A stretch of DNA of 64,000 nucleotides from Phycicoccus endophyticus. Its GTDB lineage: Bacteria > Actinomycetota > Actinomycetes > Actinomycetales > Dermatophilaceae. Position numbers and translations under genes: made by a program. Of the stretch, positions 8,186 to 16,951 are shown piece by piece (the first letter of the stretch is position 1; each line of letters starts with the position of its first letter). The stretch lies in assembly GCF_011326735.1 (NCBI RefSeq), contig NZ_JAANCN010000004.1, positions 1-64,000 of the forward strand, given 5' to 3'. The notes below the pieces were generated by a model. The model saw only the letters and a program-made list of their open reading frames with translations. It did no database searches and was not told the DNA's origin.

Positions 8186-9616
8186 TCAGTAGGTGAAGCG
8201 CTCGAGGTGGATGGCCGGCGCCGGCACCCCGGCGTCGAGGGCGGCCGTCCGGACGGCGTGCATCCAGCCGTCGCTGCCGCAGACGTAGACGTCGTGCTCT
8301 GCCACGTCGGGCACGAGCTCGCGCAGGGCCTGCACGTCGCTGAGGTGTGCGGCCTGCGTGGGCAGCCAGCTCTCCCGGCCGGCGACGCGCCGCCCCTCGA
8401 CCTGGACGTAGCGGGCGCCACGGGTGGCGGCCAGGGAGCGCAGTTCGTCGGCGAGCACGGCCTCCTCCCGGCTGCGGACGCGGTGGACCACGGTGACGTC
8501 ACCGGGTTCCTGGGGCAGCTCCTCGAGCAGCGCCCGCATGGGGGCGATCCCGATGCCGGAGCCCATGAGCAGCACCTTGCGCCGGGTGCGGACGCCGGCG
8601 TGCATCCGGCCGTAGGGCCCCTCGAGCAGGACGCGGGTACCGGGGCGCAGGCCGGCGAGGCGGGCGGTGCCGTCGCCGACGCGGGCCGCGGTGAGCCGCA
8701 GCGTCCGGCCGTCGGGGGCGGCGGAGACCGAGTACGGATGGGCGCGGCTCCAGCCCGGGCCGTCGAGGAAGCGCCACTGGAGGAACTGCCCGGCACGTAC
8801 CGGCAGGTACCCCACGCCGGCGCCGCCGACGGTGACGGTCGTGGCGCCGGGCCCCTCGGGCCGCACCTCGAGGACCCGGACGGGCCCGCGCAGCGAGCGC
8901 CACAGGGGCAGCCCGAGGCGGAAGAGGAGGACCGCGAGCGCCGCGAGGGCCCACAGCCCCCACCAGAAGGCGGTCGCCACCGGTCCGTCGACGAAGTCCG
9001 CACCGGTCCACAGCTGGTGCGGGAGGACGAGCCCGGCACCGAGGTAGCCGTAGAGGTGGACCAGGTGCCAGGACTCGTAGCGCAGCCGGCGTCGAGCGGC
9101 CCGCAGCGAGGTGAGCACGACCATGACGAGCGCGGCGGTCCCGGCCCAGGCGAGCAGCATCCCCGGGTAGCTGACCGCGAGGTCCCACGTCGTGCCCCAG
9201 AGCCCGAGCGGCCCGCTCGCCGCGTAGCCCGCCGTGACGAGCACGATGTGGGTGAGCAGGAGGGTGAACGAGGTCAGCCCGACGAGCCGGTGGACGCGCG
9301 CGAGCTCGTCCTGGCCCCAGGCCTGCTCGAGCCAGGGCACCCGGGCCATCAGGGTGACCTGGACCAGGAGCAGGGCGGAGGCGAGCAGCCCGGTGAGCCG
9401 GCCGGTCGAGGTGAGGGCACCGGCGAGCGTGGACATGGCCTGCAGCCCGCCCCCGGCCACCCAGAGGGCGACGACGGCGAGCAGCACCGCCCATCCCGCC
9501 CCGGCCGTGGCGTCGCGCCACCAGCGTGGCACCGGCCGCGGGGCCGCCGGGGTACGGCGGTGCCGGGGGCCGGCACCCGAGAACGCATCCCCGGGGCTCG
9601 CGATACTCGTGGTCAT
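8186..9616 (-). CDS. Membrane ferric-reductase-like flavoprotein (heme TM domain + FAD/NAD(P)H domain)
   Basis: The product is 476 residues from ATG 9616; a GTG at 9649 would add 11. The N-terminal half has about six membrane helices with histidines placed for heme binding (HRLVGLTSFTLLLTHIVLV and WHLVHLYGYLGAGLVLPHQL). The C-terminal half is a ferredoxin-NADP reductase module: FAD motif RAHPYSVS, pyrophosphate loop LLEGPYGRMH, NAD(P)-binding GSGIGIAPMRALLEE, and C-terminal YVCGSDGWM and LERFTY. It should take electrons from cytosolic NAD(P)H across the membrane. The downstream FMN-binding protein is the likely acceptor, making a three-gene flavin electron-export cassette. Confidence 0.87.
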   Translation of the reverse strand: MTTSIASPGDAFSGAGPRHRRTPAAPRPVPRWWRDATAGAGWAVLLAVVALWVAGGGLQAMSTLAGALTSTGRLTGLLASALLLVQVTLMARVPWLEQAWGQDELARVHRLVGLTSFTLLLTHIVLVTAGYAASGPLGLWGTTWDLAVSYPGMLLAWAGTAALVMVVLTSLRAARRRLRYESWHLVHLYGYLGAGLVLPHQLWTGADFVDGPVATAFWWGLWALAALAVLLFRLGLPLWRSLRGPVRVLEVRPEGPGATTVTVGGAGVGYLPVRAGQFLQWRFLDGPGWSRAHPYSVSAAPDGRTLRLTAARVGDGTARLAGLRPGTRVLLEGPYGRMHAGVRTRRKVLLMGSGIGIAPMRALLEELPQEPGDVTVVHRVRSREEAVLADELRSLAATRGARYVQVEGRRVAGRESWLPTQAAHLSDVQALRELVPDVAEHDVYVCGSDGWMHAVRTAALDAGVPAPAIHLERFTY

Positions 9617-9707
9617 GGCAGGACTGTGCGCACCCTGCCTATGTGCCACCTGTGAGGGCCCGGGGACCTGACCGTGAACGCGGGGGCGGCGAGCGCCCGG
9701 CCCCGGC

Positions 9708-10487
9708 TCACCACACGCCGAGCAGCTCCCCGCCGAGCCGGAGGGTGAACGCGACGACCACGACGACGAAGACCAGCCGGATGAACCGGCTCCCCCGGGC
9801 GACCGCCGTGCGGGCGCCGACGTACCCGCCGAGGAGGTTGGTCACCGCCATGACGGCACCGACCGCGAGCACGATGTGACCCCCCGGGGCGAAGACGGTC
9901 AGCGCCCCGAGGTTGGTCGCGAGGTTGGTGATCTTCGCCGTGGCGCTCGCCTCGAGGAAGGCGTACCCGAGCAGCCCGACGAGGGCGAAGACGAGGAAGG
10001 AGCCGGTGCCCGGACCGAGCGCGCCGTCGTAGGCGCCGATGACGAGGCCGGTGAGCACCGCGGCGGCGGTGTGCCGCCCTCCGCTCCACCGCAGGCGCGT
10101 CAGCTCCCCCACCGAGGGCCGCAGGAGGGTGTAGCCCCCGACGAGCAGGAGCATGACGAGGATGACCGGCGTGAAGACCGCCTTGGGGATGTGCAGCCCG
10201 AGCAGCGCTCCCCCGATCGCCCCGACGTAGGCCACCGCGGCCATCGGCAGGGCCGTGCGCAGGTCGGGTCGCACCCGGCGGTAGTACGTCACCGAGGCCG
10301 TGGCGGTCCCCCACACCGAGGCGACCTTGTTCGTCGCGAGCACCTGCGCGGGGCTGGCGCCCGGCAGGCCGAGGAGCAACGCGGGGAGCTGGACCAGCCC
10401 GCCGCCACCGACGACGGCGTCGACCCATCCCGCGAGGAAGCCGGCGAGCGCGAGGAGGGCGAGGACGTGCGGTGCGACGTCGCCCAC
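9708..10487 (-). CDS. TauE/SafE family membrane transporter
   Basis: The product is 259 residues with about eight hydrophobic segments and the family's duplicated glycine-rich motifs: AGWVDAVVGGGGLVQLPALL near the N-terminus and GAYDGALGPGTGSFLVFALV near residue 150. An NKVASVWGT motif follows the first repeat. TauE/SafE proteins carry sulfite, sulfoacetate or other small organic anions, mostly as exporters. The substrate is not predictable here. It lies 3 bp downstream of the HAD hydrolase gene, so it is likely cotranscribed with proS-HAD. Confidence 0.85.
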   Translation of the reverse strand: MGDVAPHVLALLALAGFLAGWVDAVVGGGGLVQLPALLLGLPGASPAQVLATNKVASVWGTATASVTYYRRVRPDLRTALPMAAVAYVGAIGGALLGLHIPKAVFTPVILVMLLLVGGYTLLRPSVGELTRLRWSGGRHTAAAVLTGLVIGAYDGALGPGTGSFLVFALVGLLGYAFLEASATAKITNLATNLGALTVFAPGGHIVLAVGAVMAVTNLLGGYVGARTAVARGSRFIRLVFVVVVVAFTLRLGGELLGVW

Positions 10488-10490
10488 GGC

Positions 10491-11246
10491 TCAGGCGGCG
10501 TTCCAGCCGTCGACGACACCGAGGACGTCGAGCAGCTCGTGGGCGCGCGCGTCCGGGACGGCGGTCACCTCCACCCGCTGGGCGGCGGGGATGTCGGAGT
10601 GGGGCACCCAGATGGCCCGCATCCCCACCTGCTGCGGTCCGTGGACGTCCTCGAACATCCGGTCCCCGACGTAGACCGCCCGTGTCGGCTGCACGTCGAG
10701 CGCGCGGCAGATCTCCCGGAAGACCTCCGGGTGCGGCTTGACGTGCTCGAGCTCGCTGGAGTACCGGTCGGCGTCGAGCAGCTCCAGCACGCCGTCCCGC
10801 GCGAAGATCTCGCGGTGGTACTCGCGCGTCCAGATGGTGTTGGAGAGCACGCCGACCTTGATCCCGCGCTCGCGCAGCCCGGTCCACAGCGGTCCGACCT
10901 GGGGGTCGGTGTGCGTGTGCGGCTCCCAGAACCGGCGGTAGGCGGCGAGCGCGAGGTGGTGGCGGTCGTGCGCGGCGTCGACGCCCGCCTCGGCGAGGAT
11001 CGCCGAGAGTGCGGCCGAGGAGTGCTCGTCCCGCCCGCGGCGCCACGCGGCACTCTCGGCGGCGTGGATGCGCTCGGCGAGCCGGTGGGCCTGCTCCAGG
11101 TCCTCGGCGGAGACCTGCGAGGAGCCCACGGGCACGCCGTGGACCTCGCGGGCGAACACCCGCCACTGCTCGGGCAGGTCGACGTCGTGCCAGGGGGTGA
11201 GGGTGCCGCCCCAGTCGAAGACGACGGCCTCGACGGGACGGCTCAC
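10491..11246 (-). CDS. HAD-superfamily hydrolase
   Basis: The product is 251 residues starting from the GTG at 11246, overlapping the proS stop by 4 nt. Motif I is [11 protein letters not shown], motif [11 protein letters not shown], the lysine is in [13 protein letters not shown], and motif IV is [19 protein letters not shown]. The usual D-x-D of motif I is D-W-G. The second acidic residue, which acts as general acid in phosphatases, is therefore replaced by glycine, as in some actinobacterial and phosphonatase-like members. The substrate is unknown. Catalysis, if any, may differ from a normal phosphatase. Confidence 0.82.
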   Translation of the reverse strand: MSRPVEAVVFDWGGTLTPWHDVDLPEQWRVFAREVHGVPVGSSQVSAEDLEQAHRLAERIHAAESAAWRRGRDEHSSAALSAILAEAGVDAAHDRHHLALAAYRRFWEPHTHTDPQVGPLWTGLRERGIKVGVLSNTIWTREYHREIFARDGVLELLDADRYSSELEHVKPHPEVFREICRALDVQPTRAVYVGDRMFEDVHGPQQVGMRAIWVPHSDIPAAQRVEVTAVPDARAHELLDVLGVVDGWNAA

Positions 11247-13012
11247 GAGCGGCCGACCTCCGCGAGGACCGCGGCGACGGCGTCGCCGGTGGCGACCTCG
11301 CGCCGCTCCCCCGAGCGCCGGTCACGCACCTCCACGCTGCCCTGGGCCAGGCCCCGGCCGACGACGACGAGGGTCGGTACCCCGATGAGCTCGGCGTCCT
11401 TGAACTTCACCCCGGGGCTGGCCTGGCGCCGGTCGTCGAAGAGCACCTCGACACCGGCCGCCTCGAGCTCGCGGGTCAGCTCCTCGCCGACGGTGAAGAC
11501 GGCGTCGTCCTTGCCGGTGGCGACGACGTGGACGTCGGCCGGCGCGAGCTCCCGGGGCCAGACGAGCCCGAGCTCGTCGTGGTTGCTCTCGGCCACGCAG
11601 GCGACGGCGCGCGAGACGCCGACCCCGTAGGAGCCCATGACGACGGTGCGCAGCTTCCCGTTCTCGTCGAGCACCCGCAGGTCGAGCGCCTCGGCGTACT
11701 TCGTCCCGAGCTGGAAGACGTGCCCCATCTCGATGCCGCGCGCGGTCTCCAGCGCGTGGCCGCAGGACGGGCAGGCGTCACCGGGGCGCACCTCGGCCGC
11801 CTCGACCGTGCCGTCACCGGTGAAGTCCCGGCCGGCGACGAGGTCGACGACGTGGTGCCCGTGCTCGTCGGCACCGGTCACCCACGCGGTGCCCTCGACG
11901 ACGCGCGGGTCGAGCAGGTACCTGATCCCGGAGGCCTTCTCGGCTCCGAGCACCCCGGGGCCGATGTACCCCTTGGCGAGGGTCGGGTGGGCGGCGAAGT
12001 CCTTCTCCTCGAAGGGCTCGACCCGGGCCGGCTCGACCTGCGCGCCGAGCCGCTTCTCGTCGACCTCCCGGTCGCCGGGCAGGCCGATGGCCAGCGGCTC
12101 GCGGGTGCCGTCGGGGTGGACGAGCATGACGACGACGTTCTTCAGCGTGTCGGCGGCGCTCCAGGCCCGACCGTCGGCGCGCGGGAACGCCGACTCCAGG
12201 TGGGCGACCAGCGTCTCGATGGTCGGGGTGTCCGGGGTGTCCTCGACGTGCGCCGCCGGCGTGCCCGAGGCGTCGACTGCGTCCGGCACCGGGACCCGCA
12301 CGGCCTCGACGTTCGCGGCGTACCCGCACTCCGGGCAGCGCACGTAGGTGTCCTCGCCGTTGTCCGCGGTCGCGAGGAACTCCTCGGACTTCGACCCGCC
12401 CATGGCGCCGGCCATCGCCTGGACGATGACGTACTCGAAGCCGAGGCGGTCGAAGATCCGCACGTAGGCGTCCCGGTGCAGCTGGTAGCTCCTGTCGAGC
12501 CCGGCCTCGTCGATGTCGAAGGAGTAGCTGTCCTTCATGACGAACTCGCGCCCGCGCAGGATGCCCGCCCGGGGGCGCGCCTCGTCGCGGTACTTCGTCT
12601 GGATCTGGTAGATCGCGAGCGGCAGGTCCTTGTAGGAGGAGAAGAGGTCCTTGACCGCGAGGGTGAACATCTCCTCGTGGGTCGGCCCGAGGAGGTAGTC
12701 GTCCCCGCGGCGGTCGGTGAGCCGGAAGATGTTCTCGCCGTACTCGGCCCAGCGACCGGTGGCCTCGTACGGCCCGCGGGGCAGCAGGGCCGGGAAGAGC
12801 AGCTCCTGGGCGCCGATCGCGTCCATCTCCTCGCGCACGACGGCCTCGACCTTGCGCAGCACCTTCAGCCCGAGCGGCAGCCAGGTGTAGATGCCCGGGC
12901 TCACCCGGCGGATGTAGCCCGCTCGCACGAGCAGCTGGTGGCTCGGGACCTCCGCGTCCGCCGGGTTCTCGCGAAGGGTTCGCAGGAACAGGGACGACAT
13001 GCGCATGGCCAC
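11243..13012 (-). CDS. proS: Prolyl-tRNA synthetase
   Basis: The product is 589 residues, the bacterial (ProS type 1) length with the editing INS domain inserted between motifs 2 and 3 (about residues 230-400). Visible class II signatures are [15 protein letters not shown], the motif 2 [26 protein letters not shown] (quoted in part) and [14 protein letters not shown] near motif 3. The anticodon-binding domain is at the C-terminus. An AGGAG lies 7 nt before the GTG at 13012, which favours that start over the ATGs at 13006 and 13000. Confidence 0.96.
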   Translation of the reverse strand: MAMRMSSLFLRTLRENPADAEVPSHQLLVRAGYIRRVSPGIYTWLPLGLKVLRKVEAVVREEMDAIGAQELLFPALLPRGPYEATGRWAEYGENIFRLTDRRGDDYLLGPTHEEMFTLAVKDLFSSYKDLPLAIYQIQTKYRDEARPRAGILRGREFVMKDSYSFDIDEAGLDRSYQLHRDAYVRIFDRLGFEYVIVQAMAGAMGGSKSEEFLATADNGEDTYVRCPECGYAANVEAVRVPVPDAVDASGTPAAHVEDTPDTPTIETLVAHLESAFPRADGRAWSAADTLKNVVVMLVHPDGTREPLAIGLPGDREVDEKRLGAQVEPARVEPFEEKDFAAHPTLAKGYIGPGVLGAEKASGIRYLLDPRVVEGTAWVTGADEHGHHVVDLVAGRDFTGDGTVEAAEVRPGDACPSCGHALETARGIEMGHVFQLGTKYAEALDLRVLDENGKLRTVVMGSYGVGVSRAVACVAESNHDELGLVWPRELAPADVHVVATGKDDAVFTVGEELTRELEAAGVEVLFDDRRQASPGVKFKDAELIGVPTLVVVGRGLAQGSVEVRDRRSGERREVATGDAVAAVLAEVGRS

Positions 13013-13093
13013 GGGGAGGCTCCTGGGGTCGGGCTGGGCAACCCCGCAAGGATAACGACCGGGCGCGCGCGGCCCGCACCGGATTCCTCGGGG

Positions 13094-13849
13094 TCAGGCG
13101 GTGAGGACGCTCTGGCCGAGGACGACGGCGCCCATGACGAGGACGAACCAGCCGAACCCCTTGCGGAGCCCCTCGTGGGGGACCCGGCCGGCGAGCAGCC
13201 CGCCGGCGAGGCTGCCGACCACGGCCATCGCGGTCACCGCGAGCGCGAGTCCCCAGTCGACGGACACCGAGGAGAGGTAGCCGGCGAGCCCGGCGAAGGA
13301 CTTCATCGCGATGACGAGCAGCGAGGTGCCGACAGCGACCGGCATCGGCAGCCCGCCGATGAGCACGAGCGCCGGGACGACGAGGAAGCCTCCCCCGGCG
13401 CCGACGATCCCGGTGACCAGGCCGACGACCACGCCCTCGGTGAGGACGAGCAGGAGGGGGAGGTGGTGGTCCTCGCCCTCGCCCGCGTCGCGCACGCTGC
13501 GCCCGCGGATCATCGCCACGGCCGTCGCGAGCATCATCAGCGCGAACGCCACGAGCAGCACGGTGCCGGGCACGAAGACGGCGAGGCGGCCACCGGCGTA
13601 CGCCCCGGCCATCGCGGCGAGCCCGAAGACCACCCCGGTGCGCCAGCGCACGCGCCCGGCCCGGGCGTGCGGCAGGAGTGCGGCGATGCTCGTGACGCCG
13701 ACGACGAGCAGCGAGGTGGCGATGGCCTCCTTGGCCGGCAGCCCGGCGACGTAGACGAGCAGCGGCACGGTGAGGATCGAGCCGCCGCCGCCGAGGAGAC
13801 CGAGGGAGACACCGACGAGGACGGCGAGGACGAGGGTCAGCCAGAGCAC
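13094..13849 (-). CDS. TauE/SafE family membrane transporter (second copy)
   Basis: The product is 251 residues starting from a GTG at 13849, with eight predicted membrane segments. The paired motifs LGLLGGGGSILTVPLLVYVAGLP and GIVGAGGGFLVVPALVLIGGLP (each quoted in part) are strong for this family. It is different in sequence from the copy at 9708. A 16-bp dyad ATACCC-GCCG-GGGTAT sits 10 bp before the start, of the kind bound by CsoR/CstR repressors. Persulfide-sensing CstR often controls TauE-like sulfur exporters, so sulfite or thiosulfate export is an attractive inference. Confidence 0.85.
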   Translation of the reverse strand: MLWLTLVLAVLVGVSLGLLGGGGSILTVPLLVYVAGLPAKEAIATSLLVVGVTSIAALLPHARAGRVRWRTGVVFGLAAMAGAYAGGRLAVFVPGTVLLVAFALMMLATAVAMIRGRSVRDAGEGEDHHLPLLLVLTEGVVVGLVTGIVGAGGGFLVVPALVLIGGLPMPVAVGTSLLVIAMKSFAGLAGYLSSVSVDWGLALAVTAMAVVGSLAGGLLAGRVPHEGLRKGFGWFVLVMGAVVLGQSVLTA

Positions 13850-13858
13850 GGCGGAAAC

Positions 13859-13874
13859 ATACCCGCCGGGGTAT
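13859..13874. promoter_or_regulatory. CsoR/CstR-type operator dyad
   Basis: A perfect dyad of ATACCC and GGGTAT around GCCG, lying between the GNAT gene stop (13874-13876) and the TauE start at 13849. Operators of the CsoR/RcnR family consist of A/T-flanked G-tract inverted repeats like this one. The position over the start region fits repression. No CsoR-family regulator gene is present in the window. Confidence 0.55.
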
Positions 13875-14761
13875 CAGGACGACAAATCGCCCTCCCCCGG
13901 GACCGCCCGCTCCCACCGCGAGCGCAGCCCGGCGTCGAGAAACCCCAGCCGCCGGTAGAGGTCGTGCGCCGGGTTGTCCACCCCGACCGCGAGCCAGGCC
14001 TCGCCGCACCCCGCCCGGGAGAAGGCGCGCAGCGACCGGGCGACGAGGTGCCCCCCGAGCCCCTGCCCGCGCCACCGGGGCACGACGCCCACCTGGTCGA
14101 GCCAGCAGTCCGAGAGGGTGACGAACCCCGCGACCCGCCCCTCCCGGTCGAGGACGACGCGGGAGCGCTCCGGCCGGAACCCCGGGTCCTCGACGAGGCC
14201 CCTCACCCACGCCCCGAGCGGAGGGTCCGGGAACCCCGGGCGCTCGGCGAAGGAGGCCCGGTAGGCCCGGTGGAAGAGCGTGGCGGTGTCCTCGCTCCAC
14301 GGCAGGGAGACCATCCCGGCCGGCCGGCGCACCCGGGGGACCTCGGCCAGGTCGTGGCGCATGACGTGCTCGGCGAAGGTGGGCTCGAGCCCGAGCCCCG
14401 CGAGAAAGCTCTCGGTCTGTGGGGAGGTCGACTCGACGACGACCCGCAGCAGGGTGCCACCGGCACGCTCGGCGCACCACGCGGCCAGCTGTCGGCCGAG
14501 GCCGCCGTAGCGCGCCGAGGGCCGCACGAGCCCGGTGGCCGAGCGGGCCTGCGGGCCCTCGAGGCGCACCGCGGCCGCGGCGACGAGGTCGCCGGTCTCG
14601 TCCCGACCGCCGATGCCGGCACCGACGAGGAAGAGCCGGCGCAGCATGCTCTCGTCGGCCAGCTGCGGCAGGCCGCCGTCGGCCCGCAGGCAGGCCAGGG
14701 CGAGCTCGCGCAGGTCGGGCAGGTCGGCCTCGCCGAGGGGGGTCCAGACGACGGTGGACAC
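13874..14761 (-). CDS. GNAT acetyltransferase, tandem-domain
   Basis: The product is 295 residues with two GNAT-like halves. The C-terminal half has the acetyl-CoA loop VGVVPRWRGQGLGGHLVARSL (quoted in full family sense: V-x-P-x-x-R-x-x-G-x-G) and a C-terminal NPAHDLYRRLGFLDAG. The N-terminal half carries VRPSARYGGLGRQLAAW, also loop-like. This arrangement is reminiscent of mycothiol synthase MshD, but that identity is not established. It sits between a second GNAT gene and a TauE transporter. Confidence 0.75.
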   Translation of the reverse strand: MSTVVWTPLGEADLPDLRELALACLRADGGLPQLADESMLRRLFLVGAGIGGRDETGDLVAAAAVRLEGPQARSATGLVRPSARYGGLGRQLAAWCAERAGGTLLRVVVESTSPQTESFLAGLGLEPTFAEHVMRHDLAEVPRVRRPAGMVSLPWSEDTATLFHRAYRASFAERPGFPDPPLGAWVRGLVEDPGFRPERSRVVLDREGRVAGFVTLSDCWLDQVGVVPRWRGQGLGGHLVARSLRAFSRAGCGEAWLAVGVDNPAHDLYRRLGFLDAGLRSRWERAVPGEGDLSS

Positions 14762-14779
14762 CTCAGCCGTGCCCCGCGC

Positions 14780-15625
14780 TCACAGCAGGACCGTCGCGAA
14801 GTCGCCGACCTCGCGGAACCCCAGCCGCTCGTAGGCCGCGCGCGCGGGGGCGTTGAAGTCGTTGACGTAGAGCGAGACGAGAGGCGCCGGGCCGGCCATC
14901 ACCTGCTCGAGGACCGCGGCGAGCATCGGCACCGACAGGCCCCGGCCCCGCAGCCGCGGCGCCAGCCAGACCCCCTGGAGCTGGGCACAGCCGAGCGCCA
15001 GGCTGCCGATGTCGGTCTTGAAGACCACCTCGCCGTCCTCGACGACGACGTAGGTGTGGCCACGCTCGACGAGGGCCGCGAGCGAGGCCCGGTAGCCCCG
15101 GTCGGACCCGCTGTAGGGCCGGTAGCCGATCTCCGCGGTGAACATGTGCTCGGCCGCCGGCAGGACCAGGTCGACCTCCTCGGCGCGTGCGGGGCGGACC
15201 CGCTCGTCGAGGGCGACCCCGAGCGCCGAGGGCGGCTCGTGGGCGACGAGCAGCGGCTGCCGGACGCGCACCGCCCGCGGCCGCCCCCAGCTCGGCTCCA
15301 GCTGCGACCACAGGCCCTCGACCTCCTCGCGGGGGCCGAACACCGAGGCCGCACGCCCCCTCCAGCGGCGCAGCCGCTCGGCGAACTGGGGCTGGTCCGC
15401 CGTGGTCGTGCCGACGGGGACGACGTTGGCGCTGGCCCAGCACAGGGCCCGCAGCTCGCCGTCCTCGTGGTGGCCGAGCACCGACCCGAGCGAGCCGGTG
15501 CGGGCGCCCTCGAGGACGCGGGCGGCGACGAAGACGCCCCGGGGCAGGTCGCGCGCACACAGCGCGAGGGCGGCGTCGCGGTCGGCGAGCGACAGCGGAC
15601 GGACCGGGGAGCGTGTGCGCAGCAC
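14780..15625 (-). CDS. DUF4081-GNAT family acetyltransferase
   Basis: The product is 281 residues. The N-terminal part (RPLSLADRDAALALCARDLPRGVFVAARV) matches the DUF4081 domain that precedes GNAT in many actinobacteria. The C-terminal part is the GNAT fold, with LQGVWLAPRLRGRGLSVPML as acetyl-CoA loop and VNDFNAPARAAYERLGFREVG at the end. Genes of this kind regularly follow ispG in this phylum, as here (29-bp gap). The substrate is unknown. Confidence 0.8.
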   Translation of the reverse strand: MLRTRSPVRPLSLADRDAALALCARDLPRGVFVAARVLEGARTGSLGSVLGHHEDGELRALCWASANVVPVGTTTADQPQFAERLRRWRGRAASVFGPREEVEGLWSQLEPSWGRPRAVRVRQPLLVAHEPPSALGVALDERVRPARAEEVDLVLPAAEHMFTAEIGYRPYSGSDRGYRASLAALVERGHTYVVVEDGEVVFKTDIGSLALGCAQLQGVWLAPRLRGRGLSVPMLAAVLEQVMAGPAPLVSLYVNDFNAPARAAYERLGFREVGDFATVLL

Positions 15626-15654
15626 GTGCTCCAGCCTAGGGCCGCGGACCGGCC

Positions 15655-16815
15655 TCAGCCGACCGAGACGGTCGGCGACCCGGCGGAGTCACCGTCGCCG
15701 CTCTCCCCCATCTCCTCGGCGATCCGCATGGCCTCCTCGATGAGGGTCTCGACGATGTCCTTCTCGGGGACGGTCTTGATGACCTCGCCCTTGACGAAGA
15801 TCTGGCCCTTGCCGTTGCCGGAGGCCACCCCGAGGTCGGCCTCGCGCGCCTCCCCGGGGCCGTTGACGACACAGCCCATGACCGCGACCCGCAGCGGGAC
15901 GGTCATGCCCTCCAGCCCAGCGGTGACCTCGTCGGCGAGGGTGTAGACGTCGACCTGGGCCCGGCCGCACGAGGGGCACGAGACGATCTCGAGCTTGCGC
16001 GGGCGCAGGTTGAGGCTCTGGAGGATCTGGGTGCCGACCTTGACCTCCTCGACCGGCGGGGCCGAGAGCGAGACCCGGATGGTGTCGCCGATGCCCTGGG
16101 AGAGCAGGGCGCCGAAGGCGGTGGCCGACTTGACCGTGCCCTGGAAGGCCGGCCCGGCCTCGGTCACCCCGAGGTGCAGCGGCCAGTCGCCCCGCTCGGC
16201 GAGCAGCTGGTAGGCGCGGACCATGACGACGGGGTCGTTGTGCTTGACCGAGATCTTGAAGTCGTGGAAGTCGTGCTCCTCGAAGAGCCCGGCCTCCCAC
16301 ACGGCCGACTCCACGAGCGCCTCCGCGGTCGGCTTGCCGTACTTCTCGAGCAGCCGCTTGTCGAGCGAGCCGGCGTTGACGCCGATCCGCAGGGAGACGC
16401 CGGCGTCCTGGGCGGCCCGGGCGATCTGCTTGACCTGGTCGTCGAACTTGCGGATGTTCCCCGGGTTGACGCGCACCGCGGCGCAGCCGGCGTCGATCGC
16501 CGCGTAGACGTACTTGGGCTGGAAGTGGATGTCGGCGATGACCGGGATCTGGCTCTTGCGGGCGATGGCCGGCAGGGCGTCCGCGTCGTCCTGGCTGGGG
16601 CAGGCGACCCGGACGATGTCGCAGCCCGCCGCGGTGAGCTCGGCGATCTGCTGGAGGGTGGCGTTGACGTCGGTCGTCGGCGTCGTCGTCATCGACTGGA
16701 CCGAGATCGGGGCGTCGCCCCCGACCGCAACGCTGCCGACCCGGATCTTCCGGCTGGCCCGGCGGGGGGCGAGGACGGGGGCAGGCGCGCTGGGCATACC
16801 GAGGGAGACCGACAT
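15655..16815 (-). CDS. ispG: 4-hydroxy-3-methylbut-2-enyl diphosphate synthase
   Basis: The product is 386 residues from ATG 16815; an upstream frame to 16893 has no family similarity. It is an iron-sulfur enzyme of the MEP isoprenoid pathway. The N-terminal TIM barrel is visible ([47 protein letters not shown]). The C-terminal [4Fe-4S] ligands are in SCPSCGR and [15 protein letters not shown]. It is the last gene of the dxr-M50 protease-ispG series, separated from the protease by a strong hairpin. Confidence 0.96.
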   Translation of the reverse strand: MSVSLGMPSAPAPVLAPRRASRKIRVGSVAVGGDAPISVQSMTTTPTTDVNATLQQIAELTAAGCDIVRVACPSQDDADALPAIARKSQIPVIADIHFQPKYVYAAIDAGCAAVRVNPGNIRKFDDQVKQIARAAQDAGVSLRIGVNAGSLDKRLLEKYGKPTAEALVESAVWEAGLFEEHDFHDFKISVKHNDPVVMVRAYQLLAERGDWPLHLGVTEAGPAFQGTVKSATAFGALLSQGIGDTIRVSLSAPPVEEVKVGTQILQSLNLRPRKLEIVSCPSCGRAQVDVYTLADEVTAGLEGMTVPLRVAVMGCVVNGPGEAREADLGVASGNGKGQIFVKGEVIKTVPEKDIVETLIEEAMRIAEEMGESGDGDSAGSPTVSVG

Positions 16816-16882
16816 GCCCACCAGCCTACGGCGCGCGGCTGGGGGTTCGGTGAACGCCCGCTGCACCCCCGGCCTCCCGCGC

Positions 16883-16924
16883 CGAGTGCGCACGCGGCTG
16901 CCAGGACAGCCACCTGCGCACTCG
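16883..16924. terminator. Hairpin between M50 protease gene and ispG
   Basis: Outer 10-bp perfect arms CGAGTGCGCA (16883-16892) and TGCGCACTCG (16915-16924) enclose an inner GGCTG/CAGCC stem. It is located 28 bp past the stop of the protease gene on the minus strand. It lacks a T-tract. Read-through into ispG would be attenuated, suggesting ispG also has its own promoter. Confidence 0.55.
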
Positions 16925-16951
16925 AGGCGGGGGGGAGGGGGGCGGGGGCAG

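Noticed and set aside
11528-15946. A 1472-codon open frame on the plus strand
   Set aside because: It is antisense to proS, TauE, two GNAT genes and ispG, all clearly real. Long shadow frames are expected in very high-GC DNA, and its translation is Arg/Gly/Asp-rich with no domain.
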